In this document: positions 52,001 to 61,270 of the stretch, piece by piece
Layout: every line of letters begins with the position of its first letter
How positions within the stretch are numbered: position 1 is the first letter of the stretch
Origin: JAJEEA01 sp965243615
GTDB taxonomy: Bacteria; Acidobacteriota; Vicinamibacteria; Vicinamibacterales; UBA8438
Reading direction: 5' to 3'
DNA: 64,000 nt
NCBI GenBank assembly: GCA_965243615.1
Contig: CBDEVO010000003.1
Location: 4,960,001 to 5,024,000 of the forward strand
Program-made: the position numbers and the translations under genes
The notes under the pieces: generated by a model
What the model was told of the DNA's origin: nothing
The model's input: the letters and a program-made list of their open reading frames with translations, nothing else
Databases searched by the model: none

Positions 52001-53362
52001 CTATACGCCGGACACGATCGGCAGGTCGCCGGTCGCGTCGCCGAGCCGCTCGGCCGGAATCCCCATCTTGCCGAGGACCGTCAGGTGCATGTTGGCCAGC
52101 GGCGTCCCCTCCGCCAACCGCACGTGCCGGCCGCCCTTGATGGTGCCGCCCCCGCCGCCGGCGAGGACGACGGGCAGGTCGAGCGGATCGTGCGCGTTGC
52201 TGTTCCCCATGCCCGCGCCGTAGATCACCGCGGAGTGATCGAGCAGCGAGCCGTCGCCGTCCTGGGTCGCGGCCATCTTCTCGAGGAAGCGCGCGAACAT
52301 CTGCATGTGGAACGTGTTGATCTTCGACAGCTTCGCGAGCTGCTCGGGCCGCTGCCGGTGGTGCGACGTCGGATGGTGCGGGTCGGCGACCCCGATCTCG
52401 GGGAACGTGCGCACGCTCTTCTCGCGGCCGACGAGGAACGTCGAGACCCTCGTCAGGTCGGCCTGGAACGCCACCAGCATCAGGTCGAACATGAGGTTCG
52501 CGTACTCTTCGAGGCGGGCGGGGACCCCGGCCGGCTGCACGACGTCCGGCAGCTCGCGGTCGCTCTGGCTCTCGGCGATCTGGATGCGGCGCTCGATGTC
52601 GCGCACCGAGTCGAGATAGCCGGCGAGCTTCGAGCGGTCGCCGCGCCCGAGCTGCCGCTGCAGGTCGGTGATCTCGGCGCTGACCGAGTCGAGGATGCTG
52701 CGGTCGCGGCGCAGGGCCCGCAGCCGCGCCTCGGTCTCGGTGGTGCCGACGGCCCCGAACAGGTGCTCGAACACCGCGCGGGGGTTGGTCTCCATCGGCA
52801 GCGGGGTGTTCTTGTCGCTCCACGCGAGGGTCGCGCTGTAGGCGCAGCCGTAGCCGTCCTCGCACTGCCCGGCGAGGTCGTTGGCCTCGAGCGACAGCTC
52901 GAGCGAGGCGAGCTGGGTGTCCTCGCGCAGGTCGCGGGCCGCGAGCTGGTCCATCGACACGCCGACCTCGAGGGTCGCGTTCGTGGTGCCGGACGCCTTC
53001 ATGGCGTGCGCCCCGGTCAGGAACGCGGCCTGGCAGCGCGAGTGGTCGCCGTCACCCTCGTCCAGCCACTGCTTGGCCTCCTCGTTGGCCATGCCGCTGA
53101 GGACCAGGACCTGGTCCTGCACAGGAGCCAGGGGGGTCAGGATGGGCGTGAGCTCCAGCTTGCCCTCCGCGGCCGGCACCCAGTAGGGCATGCTCATGCC
53201 GTTGGGGACGTAGACCGCCCCGAGGCGCTTGACCGGCCGCGCCGCGGTGAACCGAGTCGCCTGCAGGGCCGGCACCATCCCGTCGAGCAGCGGCAGCGCC
53301 ACGCTCGCCCCGAGTCCCCGCAACACCGTCCGGCGGGACAGACATCTCTTGGTGATGAACAT
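52001..53362 (-). CDS. DUF1552 protein with twin-arginine signal (second copy)
   Basis: 453 residues. Tat signal CLSRRTVLRGLGASVALPLL. Family motifs: VYVPNGMSMPYWVP, QDQVLVLSGMANEEA, TQLASLELSLEANDLAGQCEDG, KNTPLPMETNPRAVFEHLFG and near the end LLDHSAVIYGAGMGNSNAHDPLDLPVVLAG. It pairs with the DUF1592 gene 198 bases upstream. It is clearly paralogous to 8561-9895 but of low identity, so the two clusters are old duplicates or independent acquisitions. Export in folded form by Tat is expected. Function unknown. Confidence 0.88.
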   Translation of the reverse strand: MFITKRCLSRRTVLRGLGASVALPLLDGMVPALQATRFTAARPVKRLGAVYVPNGMSMPYWVPAAEGKLELTPILTPLAPVQDQVLVLSGMANEEAKQWLDEGDGDHSRCQAAFLTGAHAMKASGTTNATLEVGVSMDQLAARDLREDTQLASLELSLEANDLAGQCEDGYGCAYSATLAWSDKNTPLPMETNPRAVFEHLFGAVGTTETEARLRALRRDRSILDSVSAEITDLQRQLGRGDRSKLAGYLDSVRDIERRIQIAESQSDRELPDVVQPAGVPARLEEYANLMFDLMLVAFQADLTRVSTFLVGREKSVRTFPEIGVADPHHPTSHHRQRPEQLAKLSKINTFHMQMFARFLEKMAATQDGDGSLLDHSAVIYGAGMGNSNAHDPLDLPVVLAGGGGGTIKGGRHVRLAEGTPLANMHLTVLGKMGIPAERLGDATGDLPIVSGV

Positions 53363-53559
53363 CAGACACTCCTCATCGCATGCTTGCGGCCAGCCGTCCT
53401 TCTACTTCCGCTCCCGCACGATTCCGTCAAAGAGCCGCCAACTGTCTGAACACGACCAATCCCTTGCTCCTCCGAGTCAGACCACCCCGAACCGGCGAAG
53501 AAACACGGGCAAGCTGCGCAGGGTCACGCCCTGAACCCCGCCGCTCGGGGGTGCCTGCG

Positions 53560-56067
53560 TCACGGCGCAACCGCCGCCGTCGCGGCCGCTTCCTGCGCCA
53601 TCCTCATCCGGAACGGCTGGCTCTCCACGATTCCGAGAATCAGCGACGACCACCGGTGGTCGTCGGACGCCGACTCGCTCAGAATCCGCCGCACCGCGGG
53701 CATGTCGGGGGCGCCGACGGCGCGGCCGAGCGCATAGGTCAGGAGCTTCTCCGTGACCGTGCGCACGAACTCGCCGCGGCGCTCGAGCAGGGCCTCGCGG
53801 AAGTCGGCGGGGCCGGTGAACGCCGTGCCGTCGGGCAGCACCCCGGAGGCGTCGATCGGCGCCCCGCCGTCGTCGTCGCGCCACTGCCCGATGCCGTCGA
53901 AGTTCTCGAGCGCGAAGCCCAGCGGGTCCATCCGCTGGTGGCACGAGGCGCAGGCCGGGCTCTGCCGGTGCTGCTCCATCTGCTCGCGGATGGACGCCCC
54001 CTCGCCGGCCGCCCCGGTCTCCTCGAGGGCCGGCACGTTGGGCGGCGGGGGCGGCGGGGGCGCGCCGAGGATGTTGTCGAGGAGGTACTTGCCCCGCACC
54101 ACCGGCGAGGTCCGCGTCGCGTACGACGTCACGGTCAGGATGCTCGCGTGTCCGAGCAGGCCGGCCCGACGCGGGTCGGGCATCCCCACGCGCCGGAAGT
54201 GCGCGCCGTAGACGTTGGGGACGCCGTAGAACCGCGCGAGCCGCTCGTTCAGGTACGTGTGGTCGGCCGTCAGCAGCTCGACGAGGGGCCGGTCGTCGCG
54301 CATCTGGTGCTCGAGGAACAGCTCGGTCTCGCGCCCGAACGCCTCGCGCAGGTTGTCGTCGAACTCGGGGTACGCGCTCGCGTCGGGGTCGATGGCCCGC
54401 AGGTTCCGGATGAACAGCCACTGCCCGCCGAAGTTCCGGGCCAGCGCCGCCGCCCGCGGGTCGGCCAGCATGCGGCGCACCTGCGCGGCGAGCACGCCGG
54501 GCTCGCGGAGGGCACCGCTCTCCGCCGCGTCGAGCAGCTCGTCGTCGGGGATGCTGCTCCAGAGGAAGAACGACAGCCGCGAGGCCAGCTCAAGGTCGCT
54601 GATGCGGTAGACCCCGCCCGCCTCGATGCCGACCGGGTCGCGCTCGACGCGGAACAGGAACTGCGGCGACACCAGCAGCCGGGCCAGCGCCTCCTGGACC
54701 CCGCGCTCGAAGCCTCCCTCGCTCCGGCCGGCGTCGTAGAACGCCATCAGCGTGTCGACGTCCGCGCCGGTGACGGGCCGGCGGTAGGCGCGACGGGCGA
54801 GCCCGCCCAGGATCTCGCGAGCGCAGGCCGTTTCGGCCTCGGCGCTCGTCCCGTCGGGCCGGCAGACGAAGATGCGCCGCCGGCTCGAGGTGTCTCCGGG
54901 GCCGGTGGGATTGAACGGACCCTCCAGGCGCACGTAGTCGACGTCCATTCGCGGCGCTTCGTAGGTCGAGCTGGTGTGCCGCGGCGGCAGCAGGGTCGGC
55001 GGCGGCCCCTCGGTCAGCACGCTCTTGCGGACGAACGCGACCCCGAGGGTGTGCATGCCGGCCGGCGCCACGAAGCGCGCCTCGAGCGCCTCGTCGGCCG
55101 TGAGCTGGTAGCGCGACGTGCGGTAGATGCCCGACCCCGTGCACGCGGGGTCGTCGTCGCCCGGGGTCGTGCACCGGCCGCCGATCTCCAGCCGCGCGAT
55201 CCGCACCCCGTCGAGCAGGACGTCGATCTCCTCGCGGGTGGCGATGGCGCGTATCTGCGAGTTGGTGAAGTTGCGCCCGAGGCGGACCTTGACGACGTAC
55301 TCGCCGTCGAGCGGGAAGTAGTGGCGCACCGCGATGCCGCCGCGGGTGCCGTAGGGCAGGTCCTCGCCCATCCGCTCGTCCTGCCGCATGCCCCTCGACA
55401 CGCGGAACGTCTCGACCGCGGGCCCCGCCGACGGGTCGCCGACCGCGAGCTGGCTGATGCGGCGGGCCGCGAACAGGTAGCGGCCGAGCAGAGTCGGCGA
55501 CATCGAGAGGACCTCGGCGATGTTGTCGAAGCCCTGGTCCGACTCGTCCGGCGGCAGCAGGGCCACCGGGTCGATCTCGAGGTCGAGGAGGTCCTGCACC
55601 GCGTTGCCGTACTCGAACCGGTTCAATCGGTGATCGGCCGGGCGGCCCGGGTTCGGATTGGCGGCGGCGGCCGCGTCGAGCTCGGCCTCGAGGCCCGAGA
55701 CGAAGGCGTCGAGGGTCTGCGGGTCGGGGCGGCGCCGGCCCGGCGGCGGCATCGCGCCGCTCCGCAGCTTGCGCACCACCTTCTCCCAGGTGTCGGCCCC
55801 GGCCGCGACCGCGTGGACGTCGGCGCGGTCGAGCATCAGGCCGGCGGTCCGGGTGCGGGCGTTGTGGCAGACGACGCAGTACTCGTCGAGGAGGGCGCGG
55901 GGGTCGGGGGACGGAGCCTCGGCGGCCGGGGCCACGGCGCTCCCGGCGCGTGACGCTTCCGCCTGCTCCTGCGGGGACCCTTCGGCCGGGGAGGCCGTCC
56001 CGAAGCCGGCGGCGGCGAGCCACAGCAGAATGCACGCGCCGGAACCGAATCGCGCCGGTCGGACCAT
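53560..56067 (-). CDS. DUF1587/1592/1588/1585/1595-type exported heme protein (second copy)
   Basis: 835 residues from ATG 56067, with CAGGAGGGCGAG upstream. Signal segment ACILLWLAAAGFGTASPAEG. Heme motif YCVVCHNARTRTAG near residue 70, DUF1587 block WEKVVRKLRSGAMPPPGRRR, a beta domain (GTRGGIAVRHYFPLDGEYVVKV), the DUF1592 core (RLSFFLWSSIPDDELL), second motif CASCHQRMDPLGFALENFDG, and the DUF1585 end VTEKLLTYALGRAVG. Architecture is the same as 9932-12343. The beta domain insert near residues 330-360 contains a disulfide-like C-C pair (RCTTPGDDDPACTG). Probably works with the DUF1552 protein in the periplasm. Confidence 0.88.
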   Translation of the reverse strand: MVRPARFGSGACILLWLAAAGFGTASPAEGSPQEQAEASRAGSAVAPAAEAPSPDPRALLDEYCVVCHNARTRTAGLMLDRADVHAVAAGADTWEKVVRKLRSGAMPPPGRRRPDPQTLDAFVSGLEAELDAAAAANPNPGRPADHRLNRFEYGNAVQDLLDLEIDPVALLPPDESDQGFDNIAEVLSMSPTLLGRYLFAARRISQLAVGDPSAGPAVETFRVSRGMRQDERMGEDLPYGTRGGIAVRHYFPLDGEYVVKVRLGRNFTNSQIRAIATREEIDVLLDGVRIARLEIGGRCTTPGDDDPACTGSGIYRTSRYQLTADEALEARFVAPAGMHTLGVAFVRKSVLTEGPPPTLLPPRHTSSTYEAPRMDVDYVRLEGPFNPTGPGDTSSRRRIFVCRPDGTSAEAETACAREILGGLARRAYRRPVTGADVDTLMAFYDAGRSEGGFERGVQEALARLLVSPQFLFRVERDPVGIEAGGVYRISDLELASRLSFFLWSSIPDDELLDAAESGALREPGVLAAQVRRMLADPRAAALARNFGGQWLFIRNLRAIDPDASAYPEFDDNLREAFGRETELFLEHQMRDDRPLVELLTADHTYLNERLARFYGVPNVYGAHFRRVGMPDPRRAGLLGHASILTVTSYATRTSPVVRGKYLLDNILGAPPPPPPPNVPALEETGAAGEGASIREQMEQHRQSPACASCHQRMDPLGFALENFDGIGQWRDDDGGAPIDASGVLPDGTAFTGPADFREALLERRGEFVRTVTEKLLTYALGRAVGAPDMPAVRRILSESASDDHRWSSLILGIVESQPFRMRMAQEAAATAAVAP

Positions 56068-56316
56068 CTCGCCCTCCTGCGGGCCGCGCGCGGCGAACCG
56101 CACCCGCGGCGGACTCGCCGGACTGCACACGACCTCGCGGCGAGTGTAGGCGGAGCGCGGCGCGGCGTCAAGGGTCACACGCGCGCCGCGCCCCTCATCC
56201 GGCGGTCGCGGCGACCGACGCCCCCGTTTCCGGCCGACGGGAGAAGTTGCGAACCGGGCCGTCCTGGGCGATCATGGGCGCGTTTCCACGACTCGACACC
56301 CGGCACGGAGGATCAG

Positions 56317-57399
56317 ATGGGCCATCGTCGTCTCGGACTGCCAGCCCTCGTCATGGTCGTCGCGGCGCTCGTCCTGCAACCGGCGCCGGCCGCCGCCCAG
56401 GGTCGGAATGCGGGCGACGCCGAACCGGAATGGACCCTGCCCCGCCTGCCCGACGGGCAGCCCGACCTGCAGGGCTTCTGGACCACCCAGACGTTCACGC
56501 CGCTCGAACGGCCCCGGCACCTGGGCGACAAGGCGTTCTACTCCGAGGAGGAATGGGCCTCGCTGCAGGCCCAGCTCACGGCGGAAGGCGTCGATCCGCT
56601 GGCCGGGAACGTCATCAACATCGAGGACCCCGAGGAGCGGGAGCAGCGGCTGTACCAGGACAACCGCGACCCCAGCTACATCCACTACGACAATGAGCTC
56701 TGGCTGCGGACGCCGGTCCCCAAGGGGCTGTCGACCCTGCGGACCTCGCTGATCACGGACCCCTCGAACGGCCGCATCCCCCCCACCACCCCCGAGGCCG
56801 AGGCGCGGGCGGCGGCACGGGCCGAGGCGCGGCGAGGGGTCGACCCGTTCACCGGGCACGAGACCCGGCCGCTCTCCGAGCGCTGCATCGTCTGGCCCCA
56901 CAACGGCCCCCCGATGCTGCCCCCGGCCTACAACGACATCCACCAGATTCTGCAGACGCCCGACTACGTCGTCCTCTTCACCGAGCTGAACAACAGCCTG
57001 CCCCGCATCATTCCGCTCGACGGGCGCCCGGCCCTGCCCGAGACGATCCAGCTCATCCCCGGCGACTCGCGGGGCCGGTGGGAAGGCGACACGCTGGTGG
57101 TCGAGAGCGCCAACTTCACCGACAAGACCCGCTTCCGGGGATCGTCGGCGGCCCTGCGCGTGACCGAGCGCTTCACCCGCACCGGCGCCGACAGCATCCG
57201 CTACGAGTTCACCGTCGACGACCCGACGACCTGGGCGCGGCCGTGGAGCGCGGAGATCCCGATGGTCACCACCGAGGGGCCCATGTACGAGTACGCCTGC
57301 CACGAGGGCAACCACGACATCCGGCACATCCTCGAGATCTACCGCAACCTGGAGCGGCAGGCGGCCGCGGCCGAGAAGGAGGCCGAGGCCGGAAGGTAG
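56317..57399 (+). CDS. Exported WEGDTLVV-motif protein (paralogue 2)
   Basis: 360 residues, signal peptide LPALVMVVAALVLQPAPAAAQ. Distinct N-terminal block LPDGQPDLQGFWTTQTFTPLERP and middle RCIVWPHNGPPMLPPAYNDIHQI, then the family core GRWEGDTLVVESANFTDKTR, ERFTRTGADSIRYEFTVDDP and MYEYACHEGNHDIRHILE. Very similar throughout to 60203-61270 and more distantly to 14829-15734. The conserved Trp, Glu, Asp and a CHEGNHD end suggest an unrecognised catalytic or binding site. It is divergent from the DUF1592 gene and followed after 61 bases by the DUF4159 gene. Confidence 0.82.
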   Translation: MGHRRLGLPALVMVVAALVLQPAPAAAQGRNAGDAEPEWTLPRLPDGQPDLQGFWTTQTFTPLERPRHLGDKAFYSEEEWASLQAQLTAEGVDPLAGNVINIEDPEEREQRLYQDNRDPSYIHYDNELWLRTPVPKGLSTLRTSLITDPSNGRIPPTTPEAEARAAARAEARRGVDPFTGHETRPLSERCIVWPHNGPPMLPPAYNDIHQILQTPDYVVLFTELNNSLPRIIPLDGRPALPETIQLIPGDSRGRWEGDTLVVESANFTDKTRFRGSSAALRVTERFTRTGADSIRYEFTVDDPTTWARPWSAEIPMVTTEGPMYEYACHEGNHDIRHILEIYRNLERQAAAAEKEAEAGR

Positions 57400-57460
57400 G
57401 AAGCGGCCGCGAGCCGATTCATCCAGCGCCGCGGGCGGTCCGCGGAGGAATGGAAACAGC

Positions 57461-58258
57461 GTGACGACGCGCAGCACGGCGCGCAGAGCAATCGCGGCGA
57501 CGGTGGCGCTGGCCGTGCTGGCGGTCGCCGTCGCCGCGTCGGCGCAGTTCGGGTTCTTCCGCGGCTACCGCCTCTGGGGACGGTCGGACCTGCCCTACGA
57601 CGGCCGCCTTCACTTCGTGCGCCTGCGCTGGACGGGGGGCACCTACGGGACCCGGCCCCAGGGGATGGGCGTCAACTTCTGGCTGCACGAGTTCCCCGAC
57701 GCCGAGGCCAACATGATGTCGGTGGTCGGCGAGTACACCGCGGCCGACGCCCGCACCGACGGCAGCCTCGCCCTCGCCCTCGACGACCCCGAGCTGTTCA
57801 AGCACCCCATCGCCATGATGTGGGAACCGGGGTTCTGGATCATGACCGACGCGCAGGCCGCCTCGCTGCGCGCCTACATGCTGAAGGGCGGCTTCGTCAT
57901 CTTCAACGACTTCGAGACCCGGCAGTGGGAGAACTTCGAGGCCCAGCTACGGCGCGTGCTTCCCGACGCCCAGCTCATGACCCTGGACGCCGGCCACCCC
58001 ATCTTCAACCTCTTCTTCCGCGTCGGCAGGATAGACACCCCCAACCCCTACAACCACCACCTCAGGGGGATGACGCCCGAGTACTTCGGCGTCTTCGAGG
58101 ACAACGACCCCAACGGCCGGATGATGGCCATCGTCGCCTACAACACCAACCTCGGCGAGTACTGGTGGCTCGCGGGCCGCGGCCTCCTCCCCATCGAGGC
58201 CGAGAACGCCGGCTTCCAGATCGGCGTCAACTTCATGCTCTACGGGCTGACCCACTGA
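57461..58258 (+). CDS. DUF4159 exported protein
   Basis: 265 residues from GTG 57461. Signal peptide AIAATVALAVLAVAVAASAQ. DUF4159 motifs: LHFVRLRWTGGTYGTRP, LFKHPIAMMWEPGFWIMTDAQAASLRAYML, GGFVIFNDFETRQWENFEAQL, LDAGHPIFNLFF. The family has a Rossmann/GATase-like alpha/beta fold seen in ThuA-like proteins and the C-terminal parts of some von Willebrand-type proteins. Its function is not established. It belongs to the same plus-strand group as the WEGDTLVV gene and lies immediately upstream of the VapBC pair. Ends GVNFMLYGLTH. Confidence 0.83.
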   Translation: MTTRSTARRAIAATVALAVLAVAVAASAQFGFFRGYRLWGRSDLPYDGRLHFVRLRWTGGTYGTRPQGMGVNFWLHEFPDAEANMMSVVGEYTAADARTDGSLALALDDPELFKHPIAMMWEPGFWIMTDAQAASLRAYMLKGGFVIFNDFETRQWENFEAQLRRVLPDAQLMTLDAGHPIFNLFFRVGRIDTPNPYNHHLRGMTPEYFGVFEDNDPNGRMMAIVAYNTNLGEYWWLAGRGLLPIEAENAGFQIGVNFMLYGLTH

Positions 58259-58302
58259 CGCTCCCGTCGAGCCCGACCCTGGCCTTGGGCGCTCCGGTGA
58301 TG

Positions 58303-58310
58303 TGCTAGCA
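58303..58310. promoter_or_regulatory. Palindrome TGCTAGCA upstream of vapB
   Basis: A perfect 8-base palindrome nine bases before the vapB ATG overlaps a possible -10 TAGCAT (58306-58311). It is placed for autorepression by the VapB dimer. Short, so tentative. Confidence 0.35.
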
Positions 58311-58318
58311 TCCGATGC

Positions 58319-58561
58319 ATGCGCACCACGATTACCATTGACGACGATGTCCTTCTGGCCGCCAAGGGTCTGGCGCGCCGGGACGGAACCAGCATCGGAG
58401 CCGTGATCTCCGAGCTCGCCCGCAAGGGACTGAACGCGGGTTCGTCGATCGGCGCCACCCCGGAGAACGACGGCTTCTACGGATTCCGGCCGTTGCCCAA
58501 GCGCGGCAAGGCCGTCACCAACGAGCTGATCGACCGGCTGCGCGAAGACGGACCCTACTGA
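58319..58561 (+). CDS. vapB: Ribbon-helix-helix antitoxin (VapB-like)
   Basis: 80 residues. The N-terminus RTTITIDDDVLLAAKGLA, RRDGTSIGAVISELARKGL is a classic ribbon-helix-helix DNA-binding domain. The C-terminal part (FYGFRPLPKRGKAVTNELIDRLRED) is the type of extended segment that wraps the PIN toxin. vapC begins 15 bases after its stop. The start at 58319 lies just behind a palindrome. Looks intact, unlike most other antitoxins in the window. Confidence 0.85.
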   Translation: MRTTITIDDDVLLAAKGLARRDGTSIGAVISELARKGLNAGSSIGATPENDGFYGFRPLPKRGKAVTNELIDRLREDGPY

Positions 58562-58576
58562 TTCCGCGAGGCCGAC

Positions 58577-59005
58577 TTGCGAGCATTGCTCGACATCAAC
58601 GTCCTGCTGGCCCTCCTCGATCGCGATCACGTGCTGCACGAGCAGGGTCGGCGATGGTTCGAGCAGGCGGTGCGCCACGGCTGGGCGTCCTGCGCCGTCA
58701 CCCAGAACGGTTTCGTCCGTATCCTGAGCCAGCCGGGCTATCCGAGCCCCGTCCCGACCGAGACGGCGATCGGGCTTCTCGCCGCCGCGACATCCGCCGG
58801 ACACCACGAGTACTGGCGCGGCGACGTTTCGATTCTCGACGAGACACTGTTCGATCACTCGCGAATCCACGGTCCGAGGCAGCTCACCGATGTCTACCTG
58901 CTCGGGTTGGCGGCGCGGCACGGCGGGCGTCTCGTCACCTTCGACCGGACGATCGCGCTGGACTCGGTGCGGACGGCGCGCCCGGACAACCTCGTGGTCC
59001 TGTGA
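58577..59005 (+). CDS. vapC: PIN-domain toxin (VapC-like)
   Basis: 142 residues from TTG 58577 (an internal ATG-less start is usual in this position). PIN motifs: LLDINVLLALLDRDHV (first Asp), VTQNGFVRILSQPGYPSP (subfamily motif), and LTDVYLLGLAARHGGRLVTFD (later acids). The enzyme is an RNase that cleaves tRNA or rRNA in known members. The T-x-x-G-F-V-R signature places it in a VapC subgroup. The pair appears complete; a probable terminator of the opposite gene lies after it. Confidence 0.86.
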   Translation: MRALLDINVLLALLDRDHVLHEQGRRWFEQAVRHGWASCAVTQNGFVRILSQPGYPSPVPTETAIGLLAAATSAGHHEYWRGDVSILDETLFDHSRIHGPRQLTDVYLLGLAARHGGRLVTFDRTIALDSVRTARPDNLVVL

Positions 59006-59091
59006 GCTGACCCGAGCGGGCGTCGGTCGAGCCCATGCCGGCACGACCGCCGTGAGGCTCATGCGCCTGCGCCGTGCTCTGTCTCAGGCAC

Positions 59092-59134
59092 AAAAAAGGC
59101 CCGGTTCACCACACGCGGTGGCGAAAACCGGGCC
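59092..59134 (-). terminator. Rho-independent terminator of the NTF2-like gene
   Basis: Minus-strand hairpin with perfect 9-base arms GGCCCGGTT/AACCGGGCC, an extra CACC/GGTG pairing inside, followed by TTTTTT. It is 38 bases downstream of the stop at 59173. Confidence 0.85.
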
Positions 59135-59172
59135 GTGCTTGCACGGGTCCGGCCGAAAGCCGGGCTCTGCGA

Positions 59173-59709
59173 TTATTCGGGGCTGAAGGGCAGCGATGAA
59201 TGATGAAGATTGATCTTCAAGTCACCGTCGATGAGGACGTAGCCAAAGCTGTACTCGGCCTTCGTGTCGTTACCGTCCGGGTCTGTGAAGTAGTAGTTGC
59301 CCATGGCCATTGCGGAGGTGTCGTTGGTGTAGATGCCGTTGCTCTCCCACCGAACACTGGTCCAGCCCTTGATTGCGAACCCTTCGTCCTCCGTTCCCTC
59401 TTGCCCGATGAAATAGCTCAGGGCTTCGTCAAATGTCTCACGGAACTGATCTTCCGCCGCCAGGGTCGGCTTGAACATGACGCTGGTCTCGCCATAGGCA
59501 TAAAGGTCATTGATGTGTTCCGTCGCACGGGCGGCGTAGTCGCCGCCATCGGCATGAACTTTGGCAATCGCGAGGATACCCTCGCCCCAGGTTTTCTGTG
59601 CATCGATGACAGTCTGTTCGGAGATCGGTTGCGCTGCCGCTGACGTCGCGATGGCGGCAAGAGCGAAGCCGCAGGCCGCGGTCACGACAGGACGCAGTTG
59701 ATTCTTCAT
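59173..59709 (-). CDS. Exported SnoaL/NTF2-like protein
   Basis: 178 residues from ATG 59709. Signal peptide VVTAACGFALAAIATSAAAQ. The mature domain starts ISEQTVIDAQKTWGEGILAIAKV and contains LYAYGETSVMFKPTLAAEDQFRETFDEALSYFIG, FAIKGWTSVRWESNGI and LKINLHHSSLPFSPE. This resembles secreted proteins sometimes named phosphoribosyl-AMP cyclohydrolase in databases; the fold looks SnoaL/NTF2-like instead. No catalytic residues are assigned. Moderate GC compared with neighbours suggests later acquisition. It has its own terminator. Confidence 0.75.
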   Translation of the reverse strand: MKNQLRPVVTAACGFALAAIATSAAAQPISEQTVIDAQKTWGEGILAIAKVHADGGDYAARATEHINDLYAYGETSVMFKPTLAAEDQFRETFDEALSYFIGQEGTEDEGFAIKGWTSVRWESNGIYTNDTSAMAMGNYYFTDPDGNDTKAEYSFGYVLIDGDLKINLHHSSLPFSPE

Positions 59710-59843
59710 GATGGGTGTCCTCTCTTCGTGAAATCGACGAGATCGTGGGCTCTCGGGGCGGACTATAGCCGCTTCACGCAGCCATTTCAACAGCCGCCGC
59801 GAAGCGGTTTTGCGGTAGAGATGCGATTCGGGAAGGGTCCAAT

Positions 59844-60095
59844 TCATGACTTGCCGCTCCATTCGGCTCTTCCCGTTCTCGTCTTCGCTTGCGGGGTAAA
59901 GGCGAGAGAATCCGCGGAGTGGGGCACGCCGGCGGCGCCGGCGCCGCATGGAGGTCTCATCGACCCGCGGCGGGCGTCGGCGGCATCCCTGGCGTCCGTG
60001 CTCTGCGCCAGGTCGGCGAGCGACACGCCGAGCGTGGCCGCCTGCCGCTCGAGCAGCGCCGCAACGTCGTCGTCCAGCGTCAAGGTGGTCCGCAT
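59844..60095 (-). pseudogene. Truncated ribbon-helix-helix antitoxin
   Basis: From ATG 60095 the first 30 residues (RTTLTLDDDVAALLERQAATLGVSLADLA) are a ribbon-helix-helix antitoxin start. The remainder (STDARDAADARRGS to the stop at 59844) is low-complexity and unlike any antitoxin tail, and no toxin gene is next to it. Probably a fragment left by deletion. It overlaps no other convincing gene. Confidence 0.5.
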
Positions 60096-60202
60096 GGACG
60101 CACATCGTAGATGCTCGACAATCTGATATCAAGACATCAGCCTGCAGCAGGGTGCATGCGGTACAATCTGCTCGATCCACACCATCGTGAAGGGAGGGCC
60201 GG

Positions 60203-61270
60203 ATGCGCCACCGTCTTCTCGCCGCGTTCGTGACGGTCGTCGTGGTCGGAGCGCTGACGCCGGTCGCCGGCGCCGGGCAGGAGCAGAGCCGGAACGCCGC
60301 CGAGCCGGCAGCGTGGACGATGCCCCGGCTCCCGGACGGGCAGCCGGACCTGCAGGGGTACTGGACGACGCAGACGTTCACGCCGCTCGAGCGGCCCGAG
60401 CGGCTGGCCGACCAGGAGTTCCTGTCCGAGGAGGAGGCGGCCCTGCTGCAGGAACAGTTGACGGCGGAAGGCGTCGACCCCCTGCGGCGCGACGCCGTCG
60501 GCATCGAGGACCCGGACGAGCGGGAAGCCGCGCTCTACCAGGAGAACCGAGACGCCTCATACGTCCACTACGACAACCAGGTCTGGCTGCGCACGCCGGT
60601 GCCCAAGGGGCTGTCGAGCCGGCGCACGTCGCTGATCACCTTCCCCCCGAACGGCCGCATTCCGCCCATGACGCCGGAGGGCGCGGCCCGGGTGGCGGCC
60701 GAGGCGGCGATGGCCCGCGTGTTCGACGGCTACGAGACCCGTCCCCTGATGGAGCGCTGCGTCGTCTGGACGCACGAGGGCCCGCCTCTGCTGCCCCCGG
60801 CCTACAACGACATCCACCAGATCTTCCAGACCCCCGACCACTTCGTGCTGTTCACGGAGCTGGCGACGAACCCGCCGCGGATCATGGCGCTCGATGACCG
60901 CCCCGGGATTCCCGACGCGATTCGCCAGTTCGGCGGCGACTCGCGCGCCCGCTGGGAGGGGGACACGCTGGTCGTCGAGACCGGGAAGTTCATCGCCCGG
61001 CGCAACTACCGGGGGTCGAACCGGCACCGGTTCGTCGAGGAGCGCTTCACGCTCGTCGACGCGGACACGATCCGCTACGAGTTCACGGTCACCGATCCGA
61101 CGACCTGGACGAGCCCGTGGAGCGGAGAGGTGCCCATGGTCCGCATCGAGGGTCCGATGTACGAGTACGGGTGCCACGAGGGCAACCACGACATCCGCCA
61201 CATCCTCGAGATCAACCGCAATCTCGAACGGCAGGCGGCCGAGGCGGCAGCCGAAGGCGGCTCGCGGTAG
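60203..61270 (+). CDS. Exported WEGDTLVV-motif protein (paralogue 3)
   Basis: 355 residues, signal peptide LLAAFVTVVVVGALTPVAGAG. Nearly every motif of 56317-57399 recurs: PRLPDGQPDLQGYWTTQTF, RCVVWTHEGPPLLPPAYNDI, GDSRARWEGDTLVVETGKF, RYEFTVTDPTTWTSPWSGEVP and MYEYGCHEGNHDIRHILE. The two are close paralogues separated by about 2.8 kb of toxin-antitoxin and other genes. The DUF72 gene begins on the next base after its stop. Function unknown; periplasmic. Confidence 0.82.
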   Translation: MRHRLLAAFVTVVVVGALTPVAGAGQEQSRNAAEPAAWTMPRLPDGQPDLQGYWTTQTFTPLERPERLADQEFLSEEEAALLQEQLTAEGVDPLRRDAVGIEDPDEREAALYQENRDASYVHYDNQVWLRTPVPKGLSSRRTSLITFPPNGRIPPMTPEGAARVAAEAAMARVFDGYETRPLMERCVVWTHEGPPLLPPAYNDIHQIFQTPDHFVLFTELATNPPRIMALDDRPGIPDAIRQFGGDSRARWEGDTLVVETGKFIARRNYRGSNRHRFVEERFTLVDADTIRYEFTVTDPTTWTSPWSGEVPMVRIEGPMYEYGCHEGNHDIRHILEINRNLERQAAEAAAEGGSR

